Below are positions 17,387 to 27,730 of a DNA stretch of 64,000 nucleotides, one piece after another. Source of the stretch: Pseudohongiella sp. (lineage in GTDB: Bacteria > Pseudomonadota > Gammaproteobacteria > Pseudomonadales > Pseudohongiellaceae); contig NZ_DRFV01000007.1 of assembly GCF_011050365.1 (NCBI RefSeq), positions 116,001 to 180,000 of the forward strand. The letters run 5' to 3'. The notes beneath the pieces were generated by a model, which was not told the origin of the DNA, searched no databases, and saw only the letters and a program-made list of their open reading frames with translations. A program made the translations under genes and the position numbers. Within the stretch, counting starts at the first letter, position 1; each line of letters starts with the position of its first letter.

Positions 17387-18331
17387 ATGTTTGCACGCTT
17401 TAGGGATGACAGCTTTTATTTGCCCGGGTCGGTGGTAACGCCTGACAATGACCTGTCCCTGCCCCAAGCACCGGCACGACATCTGACGCTCGACGATGGC
17501 CGTCGCCTGAGTTGGTGCGAAACCGGCCACCGCCATGGTTATCCCCTGATTTACTTCCACAGCCAGGCCGGCTCCCGCCTTGAAGCTGAATTGCTGCATG
17601 ACGCGGCGTTTGCTGCCGGTTTTCGTGTGATTGCCGTGGACAGGCCCGGTATCGGCTGCTCAGATTTCAAAAAACTGCGCGGTCACAGCGATTTCGCTCA
17701 CGATATCGCAGCGTTGCTTCGCCATCTCGGTATCAACCGTGCCGGCACGATGGGCTGGGACGGTGGCGCGGCGTTTGCGCTGGCGTTCGGTCATTGTTAT
17801 CCGGGCCAGACTGCGTTTGTTACCTTGCTGGCGCCCGTCGCCGGCCGCCCCGTCGCACGGCGACGGACGGGAGTGCGCATGTTGACTGCGCTGGTGAGTG
17901 CGTTTGTTTATGCCCGGCACCGGGTGCGTGGTTCGCGAGTCGAGCAGTGTCTGGCACGTTTGCGTGAGGGCCTGTGTTACGCCGATCGCAAACAATTTGA
18001 TAATCCGTGGATTTACCGCTTGCTGGTCAGGGACGCCAACGAGGCGGTCCGCCAGGGCGGGCGGGGCGTAGCCCAGGACAGTGTGCTGAGTCTGGCGGAC
18101 TGGGATTTTGAGCCCGCCGCAATTACCGCGCCGGTAGATGTCTGGCGCGGCAGAGCAGATACGCTGAGCGCGTTTTGCCATGTCCGGGTGCTGCAGGAGG
18201 CATTACCCAACGTCACACTGCACTCGATTCCCGGACAGGGGCACTTCTTCTTTGCCGGTTCCGAAGCCGGTGCCGCGTCAGGTCCTGCGGCCGATATCTT
18301 CCGTTACGCCCGCAGTGCGCTGAGAGCCTGA
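17387..18331 (+). CDS. alpha/beta hydrolase with Asp at the nucleophile position
   Basis: 314 residues from ATG 17387 (TTG 17366 is an alternative). Alpha/beta-hydrolase hallmarks: IYFHSQAGSRLE for the oxyanion region, VIAVDRPGIGCSDF, the nucleophile elbow GTMGWDGGAAFALAF, and the catalytic His in PGQGHFFF (about residue 286). The elbow has Asp125 where esterase-like relatives have Ser, as in haloalkane dehalogenases and epoxide hydrolases. A candidate acid lies in WRGRADTLS. Substrate is unknown. The gene is divergent from the DUF6502 gene and probably controlled by the palindromes between them. Confidence 0.8.
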   Translation: MFARFRDDSFYLPGSVVTPDNDLSLPQAPARHLTLDDGRRLSWCETGHRHGYPLIYFHSQAGSRLEAELLHDAAFAAGFRVIAVDRPGIGCSDFKKLRGHSDFAHDIAALLRHLGINRAGTMGWDGGAAFALAFGHCYPGQTAFVTLLAPVAGRPVARRRTGVRMLTALVSAFVYARHRVRGSRVEQCLARLREGLCYADRKQFDNPWIYRLLVRDANEAVRQGGRGVAQDSVLSLADWDFEPAAITAPVDVWRGRADTLSAFCHVRVLQEALPNVTLHSIPGQGHFFFAGSEAGAASGPAADIFRYARSALRA

Positions 18332-18335
18332 AACC

Positions 18336-18632
18336 TCAGCTAACCTGTCGTCGACCGATTACTCCGCAGGTCCGGAAATGCAGCTTGTGCGGCATCATAC
18401 TGCTTTGCTGCAGGCGGCTGGTTTCGTCGATAAAGCGATGCAGCATTGATTCGGCTTCACAGCGATAGCGGAAAGGCCCGACATCCTTGCCTTCACGGGT
18501 ACGGAAATACCAAAGTCCGGACAGACTGAAAAGGCGATCCGAACGCTCATGGCTGTGCATGCCGACATCGGTCAGACGGGCGTCATTGCTGCTGTTTACC
18601 TCAGGGCGGGTACTGGTGCTGGCGTTTTGCAT
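18336..18632 (-). CDS. DUF6316 family small protein
   Basis: 98 residues. The core RLFSLSGLWYFRTREGKDVG followed by PFRYRCEAESMLHRFIDET fits the DUF6316 pattern: a short aromatic beta-hairpin (WYFRTREG...GPF) then a helix. Function is unknown. N- and C-terminal extensions are polar. Convergent with the hydrolase, 4 bp between stop codons. Confidence 0.75.
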   Translation of the reverse strand: MQNASTSTRPEVNSSNDARLTDVGMHSHERSDRLFSLSGLWYFRTREGKDVGPFRYRCEAESMLHRFIDETSRLQQSSMMPHKLHFRTCGVIGRRQVS

Positions 18633-18955
18633 GGCAGGAGTCTCGACTAGGGTTATTTTTGGTTATTTTTATTGATCGCTCGTTTTTGCAGGTGGCTTAA
18701 TACTAGACCACTCTCTGGCGGAATAATATCCCCGCGTCTGAGAAAAAGTGTGATCTGTCGCAAATTCAGCTATAAAAGGCGCTGCGCGATTATTTATTGA
18801 ATAAAACCAGTGTCTGTGGGACAATCGCGCTCTTCAAAATACCCTGTTTTCCACTTAACTTGTTGAAATAGTTGATGGAAATTATTTTGGCTGACTTATA
18901 ATAACTGTTTACACTGACCGTGCGTGATGGGCGCGCCGGTTCGAGAGGAATTTTC
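18633..18955. promoter_or_regulatory. intergenic region carrying the tig promoter
   Basis: No gene is visible. A perfect -10 box TATAAT lies at 18897-18902, with a TTGATG element at 18872-18877 (19-bp spacing, slightly long), about 55 bp before the tig start. Near the other end, GGTTATTTTT is repeated twice in tandem (about 18652-18671), upstream of the DUF6316 gene on the opposite strand. Confidence 0.5.
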
Positions 18956-20431
18956 ATGCAAGTTTCGATTGAAACCACAACTGGATTAGAGCGCCGTATG
19001 ACTATTGGCGTGCCTGCGGCTGAAGTAGAGAACGCTGTTGCCGCTCGTCTGAACGAAGCCGCCAGAACCGTCAAGATCAACGGTTTCCGTAAAGGTAAGA
19101 TTCCTCACAAAGTCATCAAGGACCGTTTCGGTAAGGGTGTGCGTCAGGAAGTTCTGGGCGAAGTCATGAGCCGCAGTTATTACGCTGCCATTACCGAGCA
19201 GAAGATCAAGCCTGCCGGACAGCCTAAAATTGAACCGACTTCCATGGATGAAGGCAAAGACATCGAGTTTGTCGCCACATTCGAGGTATATCCCGAAGTC
19301 ACTCTGTCCGATTTCACCAAGGTGAAGGCAGAGAAACTGGTAGCCGAAGTGACTGACAAAGATATCGACACCATGATCGAGAATCTGCGTCAGCAGCGTC
19401 AGGAATGGGACGAAGTCAAGCGTCAGGCCAAGAACGACGATATGGTCAATATCGACTATGAAGGCACCATCGACGGTGAAGCATTCTCCGGTGGCACCGG
19501 CAGCAACACTAATCTGGTGCTGGGTTCCGGTCGTATGATTGAAGGCTTTGAGAAAGGATTGCTGAAATCAAAAGCGGGCGACGAAGTCACTCTGGAGTTG
19601 ACGTTCCCCGAGGAATACCGAAACAAGGAACTGGCAGGCAAACCAGTGGTGTTCAAGGTCAAGGTCAACTCGGTCTCCGCGCCGAAGTTGCCGGAGCTGA
19701 ACGACGAATTTTTTGCTGCCTTCGGTGTCAATGAAGGCGGTGAGGCCGGTTTCCGCAAGGAAGTGGCGGCCAATATGGAGCGCGAGTTGAAAAAGGCGAG
19801 CAAGAATCGTCTGAAAACTAACGTGATGGATGTGTTGCTGGAACAGAACGAAGTGGATGTGCCGTCCGCGTTGGTCGGCTCGGAAATTGATGTACTACGA
19901 CAGCAGGCCTTGCAGCAGTTTGGCCAGGGAGCGCAGAATCTGGATCCAAGCCTGTTGCCGGACGAGCTGTTCCGTGAACAGGCTGAGAAACGCGTCAAGC
20001 TGGGCCTGATTCTGGGTGAGGTGATCAAGCAGAAGGGTCTGCGCGCTGATGCCGCCATGGTACGTGAGGCGATTGAAGATATCGCGGCAACGTATGAGAC
20101 GCCGGAAGAAGTCGTCAATTACTACTACAGCAATAAAGAGCAGCTTGATACGGTCGAGTCTGCAGTGCTGGAAGACCAGGTGTTTGACCTGATTGCAGAA
20201 CAGGCGCAGATCAAGGAGCGTAAAGTCAGCTATCAGGAACTGACCAACCCCAAGCAGGCGGCGGAAGAAAAAGCCGACGAGGGCAAGGCCAGCAAGTCAG
20301 CAGAGAAACCTGCCGCTGCCAAAAAACCTGCCGCAAAAAAGCCGGCAGCGAAAAAGGCAGCTGACGCGGATGCTGCGCCAGCCGACAAGAAGCCAGCCAA
20401 AAAGGCGGCTAAAAAGACAGATAAAGAGTGA
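18956..20431 (+). CDS. tig: trigger factor with Lys/Ala/Pro-rich C-terminal tail
   Basis: 491 residues from ATG 18956. Ribosome-associated chaperone and peptidyl-prolyl isomerase. The N-terminal ribosome-binding domain contains the signature [17 protein letters not shown] (about 44-60); the FKBP-type domain follows ([16 protein letters not shown] and [15 protein letters not shown], about 160-240); then the long helical arms. The normal family end is near residue 433 ([10 protein letters not shown]). After it come about 58 residues of repeated AKKPA-type sequence resembling histone H1 tails, absent in E. coli trigger factor (432 residues). Followed directly by clpP. Confidence 0.97.
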   Translation: MQVSIETTTGLERRMTIGVPAAEVENAVAARLNEAARTVKINGFRKGKIPHKVIKDRFGKGVRQEVLGEVMSRSYYAAITEQKIKPAGQPKIEPTSMDEGKDIEFVATFEVYPEVTLSDFTKVKAEKLVAEVTDKDIDTMIENLRQQRQEWDEVKRQAKNDDMVNIDYEGTIDGEAFSGGTGSNTNLVLGSGRMIEGFEKGLLKSKAGDEVTLELTFPEEYRNKELAGKPVVFKVKVNSVSAPKLPELNDEFFAAFGVNEGGEAGFRKEVAANMERELKKASKNRLKTNVMDVLLEQNEVDVPSALVGSEIDVLRQQALQQFGQGAQNLDPSLLPDELFREQAEKRVKLGLILGEVIKQKGLRADAAMVREAIEDIAATYETPEEVVNYYYSNKEQLDTVESAVLEDQVFDLIAEQAQIKERKVSYQELTNPKQAAEEKADEGKASKSAEKPAAAKKPAAKKPAAKKAADADAAPADKKPAKKAAKKTDKE

Positions 20432-20460
20432 TAAAACGACAGACAAAAAGGCCTGATCAT

Positions 20461-21081
20461 ATGTCGAGTGAATCGATGCTATCGATGATAGAAGCCAACC
20501 TGGTTCCCATGGTTGTTGAGCAGAATGCCCGTGGCGAGCGCGCGTATGATATCTACTCGCGCCTGCTGAAAGAACGGGTCATTTTTCTGATCGGTCCGGT
20601 CGAAGACCACATGGCGAATTTGGTGGTGGCGCAGTTGTTGTTCCTCGAGTCGGAGAATCCGGACAAGGATATTCACCTGTACATCAATTCACCGGGCGGC
20701 GCCGTCACAGCAGGACTGTCGATTTATGACACCATGCAGTTCATCAAGCCGGATGTGAGCACCATGTGCATCGGTCAGGCTGCCAGTATGGGTGCATTCC
20801 TGCTGACCGGTGGCGCGCATGGCAAGCGTCATGCGTTGCCCAATTCGCGCATGATGATCCATCAGCCCAGCGGCGGCGCTCAGGGCCAGGCATCGGATAT
20901 CGAAATCCAGGCCACTGAAATTTTGAAAATGCGCCGGCAACTCAATGAAATCATGGCGCACCATACCGGTCGCTCGATTGAAGAGATTGAGCGCGAGACC
21001 GAACGCGACCATTTCATGAATGCCGAAGAGGCAGTATCATACGGGTTGATTGATAAGGTTATTTCACGCAGAGCCGTGTAA
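20461..21081 (+). CDS. clpP: ATP-dependent Clp protease proteolytic subunit
   Basis: 206 residues from ATG 20461; an in-frame GTG at 20428 overlapping the tig stop would add 11 residues. Serine protease of the Clp family: [20 protein letters not shown] (oxyanion strand), catalytic Ser about residue 109 in [11 protein letters not shown], His in [17 protein letters not shown], and the Asp further on in [11 protein letters not shown]. The N-terminal part ([18 protein letters not shown]) is probably a propeptide. It forms the double-ring chamber served by ClpX, encoded next. Confidence 0.97.
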   Translation: MSSESMLSMIEANLVPMVVEQNARGERAYDIYSRLLKERVIFLIGPVEDHMANLVVAQLLFLESENPDKDIHLYINSPGGAVTAGLSIYDTMQFIKPDVSTMCIGQAASMGAFLLTGGAHGKRHALPNSRMMIHQPSGGAQGQASDIEIQATEILKMRRQLNEIMAHHTGRSIEEIERETERDHFMNAEEAVSYGLIDKVISRRAV

Positions 21082-21167
21082 TGTCAGAGTAGCAGGGGCC
21101 CGATAACGTTCCTGCTATCGGTGCTCCGGTGCCATACTGACTGCGGTTACACGTTAGAGGAAATTGA

Positions 21168-22448
21168 ATGTCTGATGATCGCTACAACAAGGGTGATGAC
21201 AACGGCAAACTGCTGTACTGCTCATTTTGCGGTAAAAGCCAGCACGAAGTCCGTAAGCTGATCGCTGGCCCTTCTGTATTTGTTTGCGATGAGTGCGTGG
21301 ATCTTTGCAACGATATTATCCGCGAAGAGATTCAGGAGAAGGAAGCGGAATCCGGCCGCAAGAAGTTGCCAACGCCTGAGGAAATCAAACAGACGCTTGA
21401 TGAATATGTTATCGGCCAGGAAAACGCCAAGAAAGTGCTGGCGGTCGCCGTCTACAACCACTACAAACGCCTGGGCTATGATCGCCGCAGCGGTGATGTT
21501 GAGCTTGGTAAAAGCAATATCCTGATGATCGGGCCAACCGGTACCGGTAAAACCCTGCTGGCGGAAACACTCGCCAGGTTGCTGGACGTACCCTTTACCA
21601 TCGCTGATGCCACCACCCTGACCGAAGCCGGTTATGTCGGTGAAGACGTGGAAAACATCATTCAGAAGCTTTTGCAGAAATGCGACTATGATGTTGAAAA
21701 GGCTCAGATCGGCATTGTCTATATCGATGAGATCGACAAGATTTCCCGCAAATCAGACAACCCGTCCATCACCCGTGATGTGTCTGGTGAGGGCGTCCAG
21801 CAGGCATTATTGAAACTGATCGAAGGCACGGTGGCATCAGTGCCACCGCAGGGCGGCCGCAAGCATCCGCAGCAGGAGTTTCTGCAGGTGGATACCGCCA
21901 ACATCCTGTTTATTTGCGGCGGCGCTTTTGCCGGACTCGACAAGATCATCCGTGATCGCTCCGAGAAAAGCGGTATTGGTTTCAGCGCCGAAGTGCGTAG
22001 CAAGGATGTCGACAAGATGATCGGCGAGTCGTTGCGCAATGTTGAGCCTGAAGACCTGGTCAAGTTCGGCCTGATCCCTGAATTTGTTGGGCGTCTGCCG
22101 ATGATTGCGACGTTGGAGGAGCTCGACCTGGATGCGCTGGTTCGTATTCTGAAAGAGCCGAAAAATTCCCTGGTCAAGCAGTACCAGAAGCTGTTCGAAA
22201 TGGAAGAAGTGGAAATCCAGTTCCGGGATGACGCGTTGCAAGCAGTGGCGAAAAAGGCCAAGGAGCGCAAAACAGGTGCCCGTGGTCTGCGTTCTATCAT
22301 GGAAAACGTGCTGCTCGAGAGCATGTACAAGATTCCTTCCACAAAAAATGTGTCGAAAGTTGTGATAGATGCTGCCGTTATCAATGGAGAGTCGGAACCA
22401 TTGTTGATGTACGAATCCGAACAGCAGCCTTCCAAGACGGCAGAGTAA
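21168..22448 (+). CDS. clpX: ATP-dependent Clp protease ATP-binding subunit ClpX
   Basis: 426 residues. N-terminal C4 zinc domain ([14 protein letters not shown] and CDECVDLC), AAA+ Walker [17 protein letters not shown] (about 120-135), Walker [11 protein letters not shown], the GYVGEDVEN pore loop and the [14 protein letters not shown] sensor-2 region. It unfolds substrates and feeds them to ClpP. The 86-bp gap after clpP shows an AGAGGAA ribosome site before ATG. Confidence 0.98.
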   Translation: MSDDRYNKGDDNGKLLYCSFCGKSQHEVRKLIAGPSVFVCDECVDLCNDIIREEIQEKEAESGRKKLPTPEEIKQTLDEYVIGQENAKKVLAVAVYNHYKRLGYDRRSGDVELGKSNILMIGPTGTGKTLLAETLARLLDVPFTIADATTLTEAGYVGEDVENIIQKLLQKCDYDVEKAQIGIVYIDEIDKISRKSDNPSITRDVSGEGVQQALLKLIEGTVASVPPQGGRKHPQQEFLQVDTANILFICGGAFAGLDKIIRDRSEKSGIGFSAEVRSKDVDKMIGESLRNVEPEDLVKFGLIPEFVGRLPMIATLEELDLDALVRILKEPKNSLVKQYQKLFEMEEVEIQFRDDALQAVAKKAKERKTGARGLRSIMENVLLESMYKIPSTKNVSKVVIDAAVINGESEPLLMYESEQQPSKTAE

Positions 22449-22457
22449 CGTCCTCTC

Positions 22458-22478
22458 CGGCGGGCCGTCGGCCCGCCG
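22458..22478. terminator. hairpin after clpX, weak terminator candidate
   Basis: CGGCGGGCC (22458-22466), loop GTC, GGCCCGCCG (22470-22478): a perfect 9-bp GC-rich stem ten bases after the clpX stop. The following TTGGTTT is a poor U-tract, so termination may be partial. Confidence 0.5.
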
Positions 22479-22516
22479 TTGGTTTACGTGGATCCGCGCA
22501 TGCGATTCAGGTTCCC

Positions 22517-22547
22517 CTTGAAATCCCTCACGGCAGGCCTCACATTA
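22517..22547 (+). promoter_or_regulatory. candidate heat-shock (sigma-32) promoter of lon
   Basis: CTTGAAA (22517-22523) equals the sigma-32 -35 consensus. After 14 bp comes CCTCACATTA (22538-22547), a partial match to the CCCCATnTA -10 element. lon is a classical heat-shock gene. The -10 match is imperfect. Confidence 0.5.
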
Positions 22548-22585
22548 AGAGGCTATAGATTGCTACTACAGCCACTACGACTACG

Positions 22586-25039
22586 ATGAGTATTATTATG
22601 GGCGACGCTACTGATACCCCGACCGATCTCCGGTCCAGTCTACCTCTGTTACCCCTGCGCGATGTTGTGGTGTACCCGCAAATCGTCCAGCCGCTGTTTG
22701 TCGGTCGTCCACGTTCCATCCGGTCGTTGGAAATCGCCATGCAGAGCCACAAGCAGGTGCTGCTGGTGGCGCAGAAAAATGCGTCCGAAGATGATCCGGG
22801 TCTGAAAGACATATTCTCTGTTGGTACCATCGCCACCATCCTGCAACTGATCCGTCTGCCTGATGGCACCGTCAAGGTGTTGGTAGAGGGCGTCACGCGC
22901 GCGCGCATCCGCTCTGTTGAGCTGGAAGATGACTATTTCCAGAGCGAGGTTATGCCACTGCACTCCGATCCGCTGCCGGACAAGCAGTCGCAATTATTGT
23001 TGCGCTCATTGCTGTCTCAGTTCGATCAGTACGTGCAGCTTAGCCGCAAAATACCGCCGGAAGTGATGAGCTCAATTTCAGGTATTGATGAGCCGGGCCG
23101 CATGGTGGACACCATCGCCTCGCATATGTCGCTGCAGTTGCAGGAAAAACAGAACCTGCTGGAGCTGGTGGGATTACAGCCGCGCATTGAGCATCTGATG
23201 GGCCTGATCGAAGCCGAGATTGACCTGTTCCAGGTTGAAAAGCGCATCCGTGGCCGCGTTAAAAAGCAGATGGAAAAAAGCCAGCGCGAGTACTACCTGA
23301 ACGAGCAGATGAAGGCCATCCAGAAAGAAATGGGTGACATGGAAGACGGCCCCAATGAGGCCGAAGAGTTAAAGAACAAAATCGAAAAAGCCGGCATGAC
23401 CAAGGAAGCCAAGGACAAATCCCTGGCCGAATGGAACAAGTTGAAAATGATGTCGCCGATGTCCTCGGAAGCGTCTGTGGTGCGCACCTATCTCGACTGG
23501 ATGGTGAACATTCCCTGGAAAAAGCGTAGCAAGATAAGTCTGGAGCTGGACAAGGCCGAAGGCATTCTCAATGCCGATCATTACGGTCTGGAAGAAGTCA
23601 AAGAGCGCATTCTCGAGTATCTGGCTGTGCAGAAGCGGGTGAAAAAGCTCAAAGGGCCTATTTTGTGTCTGGTGGGACCTCCCGGTGTCGGCAAGACTTC
23701 GCTGGGTGAGTCCATTGCCCGGGCCACCAATCGCAAGTTCATCCGTATGGCCGTGGGCGGTGTGCGTGATGAAGCAGAAATCCGTGGTCACCGGCGTACC
23801 TATATCGGTTCACTGCCGGGCAAGCTGATGCAGAAACTGTCCAAGGCGGGGGTCAAGAATCCGCTGTTCCTGCTCGACGAGATTGACAAAATGGGCATGG
23901 ATCATCGCGGTGACCCGGCCTCGGCGTTGCTGGAGGTGCTGGACCCGGAGCAGAACAAGGCGTTCAACGATCATTATCTGGAAGTGGATTATGACCTGTC
24001 CGAGGTCATGTTCGTGTGTACCTCCAATACCATGAATATTCCCGGGCCGTTGCTGGACCGCATGGAAGTCATCCGTTTGCCTGGATACACCGAAGCGGAG
24101 AAAACCAATATCGCTGCCAAGTATCTGTTGCCCAAACAGCTGGAAGCCAATGGTCTGGCCAAAGACGAGCTGACGGTGCCGGAAGAGACCATTCGCGATC
24201 TGATTCGCTATTATAGTCGCGAGGCTGGTGTGCGTGGACTGGAGCGTGAAATAGCCAAGCTGTGTCGCAAAGTGGTCAAGGAAGCCGCCATGCGTGATGA
24301 CAAGGTCAAAGGCAAGGGCAAGGCAGCCGGACAGCAATTGGTGCTGACGCCGGATCTGCTCGAGGACTATTCCGGTGTGCGCAAGTACGATTATGGTGTG
24401 GCCGAGGAAAGTAACCGGGTAGGGCAGGTCAATGGCCTGGCCTGGACCCAGGTGGGTGGCGAGTTGCTGACAATTGAGTCTGTTGCTGTCGAAGGTAAGG
24501 GTAAAACCGTCAAAACCGGCTCACTGGGCGACGTCATGCAGGAGTCGATTCAGGCTGCCCTGACAGTTGTGCGCAGCCGCTCTGCGATGCTGGGCCTGAA
24601 GTCCAACTTCCACGAGAATATCGATCTGCACATTCATGTGCCCGAAGGTGCGACACCAAAGGATGGTCCAAGCGCCGGTGTTGGCATGTGTACCGCTATA
24701 GTGTCGGTGCTGACCAACATTCCGGTGAAAGCAGACGTTGCCATGACCGGGGAAATCACATTGCGCGGTCAGGTCTTGCGCATCGGCGGGCTGAAGGAAA
24801 AATTGTTGGCGGCGCATCGCGGCAATATCAAAACCGTGATTATTCCTGCTGATAATGAACGCGATCTGAAAGAGATTCCGGACAACATCAAAGCCGACCT
24901 CGCCATTCATCCGGTCAAGTGGATTGATCAGGTGCTGGAGCTGGCACTGGAGCGGATGCCGCAGCCATTACCGCAGGGTGACGGGCCGATTAGCGGAAAA
25001 GATGCAGCAAAAGACGAAAATGCTGTCAGCACCCACTGA
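22586..25039 (+). CDS. lon: ATP-dependent protease La (Lon)
   Basis: 817 residues. N-terminal substrate domain begins [20 protein letters not shown], followed by coiled helices (about 190-260), the AAA+ module with Walker [18 protein letters not shown] (about 360-376) and LLDEIDKMG, and the C-terminal protease domain with catalytic Ser in [13 protein letters not shown] (about 694) and Lys in [15 protein letters not shown]. It degrades misfolded and regulatory proteins. The start is ATG 22586, or 22598 four codons later. Confidence 0.97.
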   Translation: MSIIMGDATDTPTDLRSSLPLLPLRDVVVYPQIVQPLFVGRPRSIRSLEIAMQSHKQVLLVAQKNASEDDPGLKDIFSVGTIATILQLIRLPDGTVKVLVEGVTRARIRSVELEDDYFQSEVMPLHSDPLPDKQSQLLLRSLLSQFDQYVQLSRKIPPEVMSSISGIDEPGRMVDTIASHMSLQLQEKQNLLELVGLQPRIEHLMGLIEAEIDLFQVEKRIRGRVKKQMEKSQREYYLNEQMKAIQKEMGDMEDGPNEAEELKNKIEKAGMTKEAKDKSLAEWNKLKMMSPMSSEASVVRTYLDWMVNIPWKKRSKISLELDKAEGILNADHYGLEEVKERILEYLAVQKRVKKLKGPILCLVGPPGVGKTSLGESIARATNRKFIRMAVGGVRDEAEIRGHRRTYIGSLPGKLMQKLSKAGVKNPLFLLDEIDKMGMDHRGDPASALLEVLDPEQNKAFNDHYLEVDYDLSEVMFVCTSNTMNIPGPLLDRMEVIRLPGYTEAEKTNIAAKYLLPKQLEANGLAKDELTVPEETIRDLIRYYSREAGVRGLEREIAKLCRKVVKEAAMRDDKVKGKGKAAGQQLVLTPDLLEDYSGVRKYDYGVAEESNRVGQVNGLAWTQVGGELLTIESVAVEGKGKTVKTGSLGDVMQESIQAALTVVRSRSAMLGLKSNFHENIDLHIHVPEGATPKDGPSAGVGMCTAIVSVLTNIPVKADVAMTGEITLRGQVLRIGGLKEKLLAAHRGNIKTVIIPADNERDLKEIPDNIKADLAIHPVKWIDQVLELALERMPQPLPQGDGPISGKDAAKDENAVSTH

Positions 25040-25055
25040 ATACGGCGTTTTTGTG

Positions 25056-25085
25056 TTGACACGGCTTTCGGGCGCTTGGTATAAA
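25056..25085 (+). promoter_or_regulatory. sigma-70 promoter of hupB
   Basis: TTGACA (25056-25061), 18-bp spacer, TATAAA (25080-25085), just after the lon stop. This near-consensus promoter leaves a leader of about 145 nt before hupB. Confidence 0.75.
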
Positions 25086-25237
25086 GTCACGGTTGTTTAA
25101 GGCTTTATGCCCGCGCACCGTCTGGGTCTTACAGATTCTGACGACGCAGCATTCAGCTCCTTCTGGTAGGAAGTAAACCAGATTGAAACCTTCACTCCGA
25201 TACACCATTAACAGGTACAGAAAAACAAGGGGATACT

Positions 25238-25513
25238 GTGAATAAATCAGAATTGATCGAAGCCGTTGCTGCCAGTGCAGACTTACCGAAAGCGGCAGCT
25301 GCGCGCGTCGTCGATGCCATGATCGACACGATTACAGACTCACTGCAAAAGAGTGAGCCGGTAGTGCTCGTTGGCTTTGGTACGTTTGGCACAAAAGATC
25401 GTGCTGCGCGCACTGGCCGTAATCCGCAGACGGGTGCAACGATTGAAATCAAAGCGGCCAAAGTGCCGAATTTCAAGCCGGGCAAAGCACTGAAAGATGC
25501 GGTAAACAGCTAA
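25238..25513 (+). CDS. hupB: DNA-binding protein HU-beta
   Basis: 91 residues from GTG 25238 with AAGGGG upstream. Typical [42 protein letters not shown] and the DNA-arm region [21 protein letters not shown], ending ALKDAVN. Small dimeric nucleoid protein that bends DNA. Position between lon and ppiD is conserved in gammaproteobacteria. Confidence 0.97.
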   Translation: MNKSELIEAVAASADLPKAAAARVVDAMIDTITDSLQKSEPVVLVGFGTFGTKDRAARTGRNPQTGATIEIKAAKVPNFKPGKALKDAVNS

Positions 25514-25628
25514 GTTTTTCTGACGACGCCGGGTGTCAAGTTTCGGCACGATGTCAGAACCGGAGCCTGAAGGTATCGTTGAGTGGATTGTGATCACGTG
25601 ATCAGATTCACATCCTGTCAGGACCGGT

Positions 25629-25662
25629 AAAAGGGCGCATCATTGATGCGCCCTTTTAGTTT
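25629..25662 (+). terminator. Rho-independent terminator of hupB
   Basis: Perfect 14-bp inverted repeat, AAAAGGGCGCATCA and TGATGCGCCCTTTT, separated by one base (25629-25657), followed by AGTTTT. The A/T ends make it potentially bidirectional. Confidence 0.88.
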
Positions 25663-25666
25663 TAAA

Positions 25667-25738
25667 ACAGATTGTAGTTTAAAGACAGATTGTAGTTCAG
25701 AAACGGGTCTTGGTTTCAGAACAGATTTTCATTTCAGT
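25667..25738. repeat. degenerate 18-bp tandem repeat, four copies
   Basis: Four consecutive 18-mers start at 25667, 25685, 25703 and 25721. The first two differ at three positions; the third and fourth are more diverged but keep the register and the TTTCAGA-like end. It lies between the hupB terminator and ppiD. Confidence 0.65.
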
Positions 25739-25754
25739 ATTTTCAGGATTTTGT

Positions 25755-27650
25755 ATGCTGCAGACGATTAGAGACAACTCCCAGGGTGTCATCGCCAAAA
25801 TCATCATCGGTTTTATCATCGGTGTGTTCGCATTGTTTGGGGCTGAATCGATTATTGGCGGCTTCCTGGGCGGTAATAACGTCGCCAGTGTCAACGGTGA
25901 AGAAATAACAGAGCCTGAACTGGCGCAAAGTCTGCAAAATGTAATGGCGCAGATGGGCGCCAACGTGCAGGATTTTGACGAACAATTGCTGCGCGAGATT
26001 GCACTCGGTCAACTGATCGAGGATCGCTTGTTGATGCAGGCGGCTGAATCGTCGGGCATGACGATCTCTGATAATTCACTGGACCGCCAGATTGTCCGCA
26101 CGCCTCAGTTTCAGGTAGGCGGGGTTTTTGATCCCGATTTGGCCCGCCGAACCATGGGTGCGCAGGGTTTTACCGCCCAGACCTACCGTGCCTCGCTGTC
26201 TCAGCAGATGATGATGAGCCAGTTGGCCAATGCCTACGCCAGTAGTGGTTTCGTGACCGATGAGGCCATCGAACGCCTGGCGGCGCTGGAGCTGCAGACG
26301 CGCGATTTCCGCTACCTGTCGATCCCATTGGGGAATCGCACTCTGGGCGAAGCGATTCCGGCTGACGATATCCGCGCTTATTACGACAATAACCCGGCTG
26401 AATTTACGGCACCTGAGCAGGTGTCAGTCAACTACGTGGTCCTGGAAAAGGATCGCATATTTGATGAGGTAGAGGTAGACGAGGCGCGTGTGCGCGCGCA
26501 GTACGAAGAGGAGCGTGATGCAGCGGTGGCCAATATTGAACGTCGGGCGTCGCACATTCTCTGGGAGCTTGGTGGCGACGCCTCGCAGGAGGAGCTGCTG
26601 GCGATAGCGGCGGGGGTGAAGGAGCGCCTGGATGCCGGTGAAGACTTTGGCGAGCTGGCACGTGAGTTCTCCGATGACGTGGTGTCTGCCGAAGATGACG
26701 GCGACATCGGTTATACTGACGGCAGTGTATTTCCGGCGGCGCTGGAACAGGCGTTGGTGACGCTGGAAGTTGATCAGGTGTCAGACCCTGTGGTGTCTGA
26801 ATTCGGTGTACACCTGGTCAAACTGACCGAGTACGATGCACAGGAATACCCTGAGTTTGATGAGGTCGCAGAGCGTATCGAGCGAGATCTTAATTCGGCG
26901 GAAGTCGATCAGCTTTATTTCAGCCGACTGGAAAATCTGGCCAATCTTGCTTTTGAAACGTTTGATCTACAGGCGATCAACGAAGAGCTGGGCCTGGAGA
27001 TTCAACAAAGCGAGTATTTTGGCCGTAGTGGTGGCAGCAGTGCGATCACCTCCGAAGAGCGCGTGATTGAAGCGGCATTTTCCGACGACGTTCTGGTCGA
27101 GGAGCTCAACAGCGAGTTGATTGAATTGAGTGACACCCGGGCTGTGGTTCTGCACTTGCAGGAATATCGCCCCGAAGCATTGATTCCCTTCGAGGATGTG
27201 CGCGCCGAGATTGCCGTCACCCTGCGTGGGCAGCGGGAGCGGGAAATGGCACGTGAGCTTGGCGAGAATCTGATGGCCGCTCTGGACTCCGGAGAAGATA
27301 TCAGCGGGCAGATAGCGTCGGAATCGTTGAGCTGGATTGAACGCGAAGATGTGCGTCGCAACCAGGCTGATGTCAATATCGAAATTGTACGCAATGTTTT
27401 CCAGATGCCATCGCCGGAAGCATCGGATCCGGTGCGCCGCGGCTTCAGCCTGAATAATGGTGCCTACGTGCTTGTCGAGCTGCAGGCGGTGGAAGACGGC
27501 AATGCCGCAAATATGCCAGAGCAGCAGCGCCAGCAACTGACTGCGGCGCTGATAGAGAACCAGGGGCGCATGAGTTTTGATGCGCTGCTGAGAAACCTGC
27601 AGACAGACGCAGATATCACCGGGCTGGAGCTTGATCCGGGGGTTCTGTAA
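25755..27650 (+). CDS. ppiD: periplasmic folding chaperone PpiD (SurA-like, parvulin domain)
   Basis: 631 residues from ATG 25755 (MLQTIRDNSQGVIAKIIIGF), the conserved PpiD start; earlier in-frame codons are within the tandem repeat. One N-terminal membrane anchor (about 13-35), a SurA-like chaperone region, a parvulin domain at about 263-360 (RRASHILWELGGDASQEELL and GDIGYTDGSVFP), then a second degenerate parvulin-like region. It is a membrane-bound periplasmic chaperone near the Sec translocon. Confidence 0.93.
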   Translation: MLQTIRDNSQGVIAKIIIGFIIGVFALFGAESIIGGFLGGNNVASVNGEEITEPELAQSLQNVMAQMGANVQDFDEQLLREIALGQLIEDRLLMQAAESSGMTISDNSLDRQIVRTPQFQVGGVFDPDLARRTMGAQGFTAQTYRASLSQQMMMSQLANAYASSGFVTDEAIERLAALELQTRDFRYLSIPLGNRTLGEAIPADDIRAYYDNNPAEFTAPEQVSVNYVVLEKDRIFDEVEVDEARVRAQYEEERDAAVANIERRASHILWELGGDASQEELLAIAAGVKERLDAGEDFGELAREFSDDVVSAEDDGDIGYTDGSVFPAALEQALVTLEVDQVSDPVVSEFGVHLVKLTEYDAQEYPEFDEVAERIERDLNSAEVDQLYFSRLENLANLAFETFDLQAINEELGLEIQQSEYFGRSGGSSAITSEERVIEAAFSDDVLVEELNSELIELSDTRAVVLHLQEYRPEALIPFEDVRAEIAVTLRGQREREMARELGENLMAALDSGEDISGQIASESLSWIEREDVRRNQADVNIEIVRNVFQMPSPEASDPVRRGFSLNNGAYVLVELQAVEDGNAANMPEQQRQQLTAALIENQGRMSFDALLRNLQTDADITGLELDPGVL

Positions 27651-27691
27651 GGGCTGGTGGAAGTATCATCCGGGCTTGAGACAGACCGGAG

Positions 27692-27730
27692 AAAAAGCCG
27701 GGGGTAACACCTGTTGCCTTCGGCTTTTTT
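27692..27730 (+). terminator. Rho-independent terminator of ppiD
   Basis: AAAAAGCCG (27692-27700) and CGGCTTTTTT (27721-27730) form the base of an imperfect stem with an inner GGG/CC pairing, ending in a T6 run. Confidence 0.75.
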
